From: Clarireedia homoeocarpa
Taxonomy: Eukaryota > Ascomycota > Leotiomycetes > Helotiales > Rutstroemiaceae
Direction of reading: 5' to 3'
Length of the DNA: 13,584 bases
NCBI GenBank assembly: GCA_001465935.1
Contig: LNKV01000146.1
Span: 13,231-26,814, forward strand
Shown here: positions 12,462 to 13,584 of the stretch, piece by piece
Layout of the letters: every line of letters starts with the position of its first letter
Position numbering within the stretch: position 1 is the first letter of the stretch
Made by a program: the position numbers and the translations under genes
The notes under the pieces: model-generated
What the model was told of the DNA's origin: nothing
Databases searched by the model: none
Seen by the model: the letters and a program-made list of their open reading frames with translations, nothing else

Positions 12462-12468
12462 TATATAA
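12462..12468 (+). promoter_or_regulatory. LTR TATA box
   Basis: TATATAA lies in mid-LTR, about 34-40 nt upstream of the predicted transcript start at or near 12502. It also sits in a 9-bp inverted repeat, AGCTATATA (12459-12467) with TATATAGCT (12483-12491) around a 15-nt pyrimidine-rich spacer. The string AGCTATATAAG recurs at 12868-12878 in the internal region. Confidence 0.6.
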
Positions 12469-12501
12469 GGTCTCTCTTCTTGTATATAGCTTTAGTTCTG
12501 T

Positions 12502-12511
12502 AGTTCAATAT
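12502..12511 (+). other. Self-primer: predicted 5' end of the retroelement RNA
   Basis: AGTTCAATAT is the exact reverse complement of ATATTGAACT at 12554-12563, just after the LTR. In Tf1-type elements the first about 11 nt of the mRNA fold onto the primer-binding site, are cleaved and prime minus-strand synthesis. The position downstream of the TATA box fits the transcript start, so R would begin here. The pairing is read from the sequence; its use as primer is inferred from family knowledge. Confidence 0.65.
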
Positions 12512-12546
12512 TCTAAGGTCATTCAGTGTCTTTGTTGGCAGTCTCG

Positions 12547-12741
12547 TCACATTATATTGAACTTGTCCGGGTCTTGTAGCTTAGGTCGATTGGATGTCGG
12601 ACGAAGGCAAAGAGAACGAAAGAAGGTATTATCTGAACGAAGTACTTCAAGTTCTCGTCCGAACTCCTCAGCTTGGGTACTGAGTTGTTGGCGAATAGCT
12701 GCGAACTCAGCTGCGATTTCGTTGGTGATTGACTGTTCTAT
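12547..12741 (-). pseudogene. gag: 5' fragment of a retrotransposon Gag-like gene, truncated by fusion to an LTR
   Basis: On the minus strand a frame of 64 codons runs from 12741 to a TGA at 12549-12547. Residues 1-38 form a charged, amphipathic helix or coiled-coil-like stretch (IAAEFAAIRQQL..., EEFGRELEVLR). Residues 52-62 read RPKLQDPDKFN, resembling the linker and conserved start (RP.L.DP.KF.G) of the Gag capsid region in fungal Ty3/gypsy-type elements. After KFN the frame enters the primer-binding site and the U5 end of the left LTR and stops, so the capsid body and everything downstream are absent. The first codon I would take as start reads ATA, not ATG; on the plus strand this is TAT where CAT would be needed, a CpA to TpA change of RIP type. 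The frame stays open upstream to about 12824 without an ATG. Gag identity rests on short motifs and on its place downstream of an LTR and PBS. Confidence 0.6.
12552..12563 (+). other. Primer-binding site adjoining the left LTR, shared with the gag junction
   Basis: TTATATTGAACT follows the LTR directly. Bases 12554-12563 pair perfectly with the self-primer at 12502-12511. No TGG-type site complementary to a tRNA 3' end is present. On the minus strand the same bases, with the flanking AAG, read as the last Gag codons (AAG TTC AAT), so this segment is the fusion point between antisense gag and the LTR. Confidence 0.65.
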
Positions 12742-12761
12742 TGTTCTTAAAAGAAGTAAAG

Positions 12762-12776
12762 TAATAATAATAATAA
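12762..12776 (+). repeat. TAA trinucleotide microsatellite
   Basis: About four to five consecutive TAA units (TAATAATAATAATAA), continuing into AATAAGTGATAAGTAAG. It lies about 20 bases upstream, in element sense, of the presumed Gag start. It looks like a slippage repeat; no role is evident. Confidence 0.7.
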
Positions 12777-13067
12777 AATAAGTGATAAGTAAGAGCTTAA
12801 AAGCAATACTTAGAGGGGGATAGCTTTAGGTCGAAGCTGTCTAAGAATAAGGGATTTTTGAGTTATAGCTATATAAGAGGTGTATAGCCAAGAAGTGTTG
12901 GTCCAGGGGGGTCGTCCGAATCCGGAAGGTGGGGGAATATAGGACAAGTCAGGATAAATACGAATATAAAGTTATAACTTATAGAAATAAGCTAATGCAG
13001 TCGTTCAGCTCGAGAAGGAAGGAGGTAGTCGAGTTGTATCAACGGAATTAGCACACTGATAAGTGAG

Positions 13068-13093
13068 TTGATTTGTGGGTTCGTACAAATCAA
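13068..13093. other. Strong stem-loop in the leader
   Basis: TTGATTTGT (13068-13076) and ACAAATCAA (13085-13093) pair perfectly over 9 bp around the 8-nt loop GGGTTCGT. It would form in RNA of either strand. In element sense (minus) the loop reads ACGAACCC. Position in the leader suggests an RNA structural signal, but there is no direct evidence. The loop resembles a tRNA T-arm motif, yet no tRNA surrounds it. Confidence 0.5.
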
Positions 13094-13181
13094 GAAAGTG
13101 AGGTAGTCGTCGGTCGCGAAGTGCCAATATACGAAGCAACTCCGATGAGTTTTCGAATACTGATGTTGCAGACGCCGGCCC

Positions 13182-13195
13182 GTTTCGTACGAAAC
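13182..13195. repeat. 14-bp perfect palindrome GTTTCGTACGAAAC
   Basis: A perfect self-complementary 14-mer centred on TCGTACGA. The same 8-bp core occurs in the LTR at 12437-12444, and the LTR's first hairpin has GTACG as its loop. Shortened forms (TCGTAC) appear at 13081-13086 and 13417-13422. It could be a protein-binding site or an RNA dimerisation (kissing) palindrome. The recurrence is seen directly; function is not. Confidence 0.5.
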
Positions 13196-13555
13196 TTAAA
13201 GGCTGTAATCTATGTTTTTACTATGCTCTGATCCGCCAGCCAGACCTGGTACGGCTATTAACAGGATTCCCTCAGGACCCGGGGAGACTGTTACTAAGGA
13301 CTCTCAACCGAGTGCTTGCTTTTATCGCCTCTCCAATGGCAACGTGTGTAATCCGCCTTAGGAACCTATAGAATTGAGTACACAGGTGTCGGCATATATA
13401 CGAAGTCTATAGAGTATCGTACACTACTTGACAGTGCAAGAATAAGAGGGCTGATTACCTCTCAGTGAAGTGCTTGTATGCAAATCACCTCCCTAGTTGA
13501 GTATTTAAGAATGCCACTCCTGGCGGGATGATGATACCACATGCGAAGCAAGGGG

Positions 13556-13567
13556 AGTTCAATATAA
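13556..13567 (-). other. Inverted copy of the primer-binding site
   Basis: On the minus strand this reads TTATATTGAACT, identical to 12552-12563, and again lies directly after an LTR end. Sequence upstream of 13556 (AAGGGG) does not match the sequence after the left copy. This copy leads into the leader and then gag in the normal order, so it is the authentic 5' end of the element. Confidence 0.65.
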
Positions 13568-13584
13568 TGTGACGAGACTGCCAA
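13568..13584 (-). mobile_element. U5 end of a second, inverted LTR, cut by the window edge
   Basis: The minus strand reads TTGGCAGTCTCGTCACA, identical to 12535-12551 of the left LTR. Together with the PBS this is a 29-nt perfect inverted repeat (12535-12563 with 13556-13584) that runs off the window. If complete, the LTR would extend about 170 bases further right and end in TCGTCACA at its U3 side. Confidence 0.75.

Larger units (their letters stand above)
12365..12551 (+). mobile_element. 187-bp long terminal repeat of a self-priming LTR retrotransposon
   Basis: It begins TGTGACGA (12365-12372) and ends TCGTCACA (12544-12551), an 8-bp perfect terminal inverted repeat with the canonical TG...CA ends. 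Composition changes from under about 10% GC to near-normal exactly at 12365, marking the insertion edge. Inside are a CGATTC/GAATCG hairpin (12370-12386), a GAGCC/GGCTC hairpin (12443-12456), a TATA box (12462-12468) and, 40 nt after the TATA start, the self-primer AGTTCAATAT. The primer-binding site follows 2 nt after the end. The last 17 bases plus the next 12 recur inverted at the right end of the window, which supports a real repeat. Self-priming is known mainly from Ty3/gypsy (Tf1-like) elements, so that superfamily is the likelier one. A terminal-inverted-repeat DNA transposon is the alternative, but it explains the self-primer match and the gag frame less well. Confidence 0.82.
12742..13555 (-). 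other. Untranslated leader between inverted PBS and gag fragment
   Basis: Read on the minus strand, this stretch of about 815 nt lies between the primer-binding site (13567-13556) and the presumed Gag start. Composition is ordinary and I see no long open frame or tRNA. It is long for such a leader, so some may be inserted or rearranged DNA. Visible structure: a 9-bp stem with 8-nt loop (13068-13076 with 13085-13093), a 14-bp perfect palindrome (13182-13195), and a 10-nt direct repeat GAGGTAGTCG at 13022-13031 and 13100-13109. A TAA-type microsatellite lies at 12762-12776 next to the gag fragment. A leader would be expected to hold packaging or dimerisation signals; that role is inference. Confidence 0.5.

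Noticed and set aside
12571..12600. tRNA-like start (GTCTTGTAGCTTAGGTCGATTGG resembles an A box), with GGTTCGT near 13079 as a possible B box
   Set aside because: The two boxes are about 500 bases apart, no cloverleaf can be drawn, and the first lies inside the antisense gag codons.
12557..12781. A 74-codon plus-strand open frame beginning with TTG
   Set aside because: It lacks an ATG, has low-complexity ends (Ser-rich, then poly-Ile from the TAA repeat) and overlaps the antisense Gag-like frame, which has recognisable motifs. It is the shadow of that frame.
13141..13160. Possible hammerhead ribozyme core (CCGATGAG followed by CGAA)
   Set aside because: The invariant CUGAUGA is not matched and no flanking stems or cleavage triplet fit.
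13549..13567. AAGGGGAG as a polypurine tract preceding a 3' LTR
   Set aside because: The following TGTGACGAGACTG matches the reverse complement of the LTR end, not the LTR start, and 11 bases intervene. The inverted reading with PBS fits better.
12365..13584. DNA transposon with about 199-bp terminal inverted repeats
   Set aside because: This would explain the inverted ends but not the TG...CA-bounded 187-bp unit, the TATA box, the self-primer/PBS match or the Gag-like frame. It is kept only as an alternative until the right flank is known.

Overview
The window looks like nuclear DNA of a filamentous ascomycete (Pezizomycotina). About 12.36 kb of it is an extremely AT-rich transposon graveyard carrying the footprint of repeat-induced point mutation (RIP). 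The last 1.22 kb is a compositionally normal, much younger and rearranged LTR-retrotransposon fragment. I see no intact host gene, rRNA, tRNA or CRISPR array. No reading frame in positions 1-12364 stays open for about 70 codons.

Positions 1-12364: almost all remaining C sits in CpT and almost all remaining G in ApG. CpA and TpG are nearly absent and TpA dominates. This is the RIP signature (C to T, mainly at CpA, on both strands). Two direct copies of one repeat can be aligned by eye: copy A at about 1800-3438 and copy B at about 5165-6798, offset 3363-3365 bases. Most differences I see are C/G in copy A against T/A in copy B. The original protein of this repeat cannot be recognised. A second block (about 7640-11660) has a different texture and probably comes from one or more other elements. 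The rest is nearly pure A+T filler.

Positions 12365-13584: a 187-bp LTR (12365-12551, bounded by TGTGACGA...TCGTCACA) ends the AT desert at a single-base edge. It holds a TATA box, and downstream of that a 10-base string exactly complementary to the sequence 2 nt past the LTR. This is the arrangement of Tf1-type self-priming retrotransposons. The internal sequence then reads backwards. On the minus strand, from the window end leftwards, come the last 17 nt of a second, inverted LTR, its primer-binding site, an untranslated leader of about 815 nt, and the first about 60 codons of a Gag-like protein ending ...RPKLQDPDKFN. That frame runs into the primer-binding site and U5 end of the left LTR. 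The fragment is therefore LTR > PBS > (antisense gag and leader) < PBS < LTR: a head-to-head duplication of the 5' end of one element, joined where gag resembles the self-primer. The outer U3 end of the right LTR lies beyond the window.

The most interesting content is this inverted-LTR structure and its possible origin as a mis-primed reverse-transcription product, inserted into DNA already destroyed by RIP and itself largely spared.
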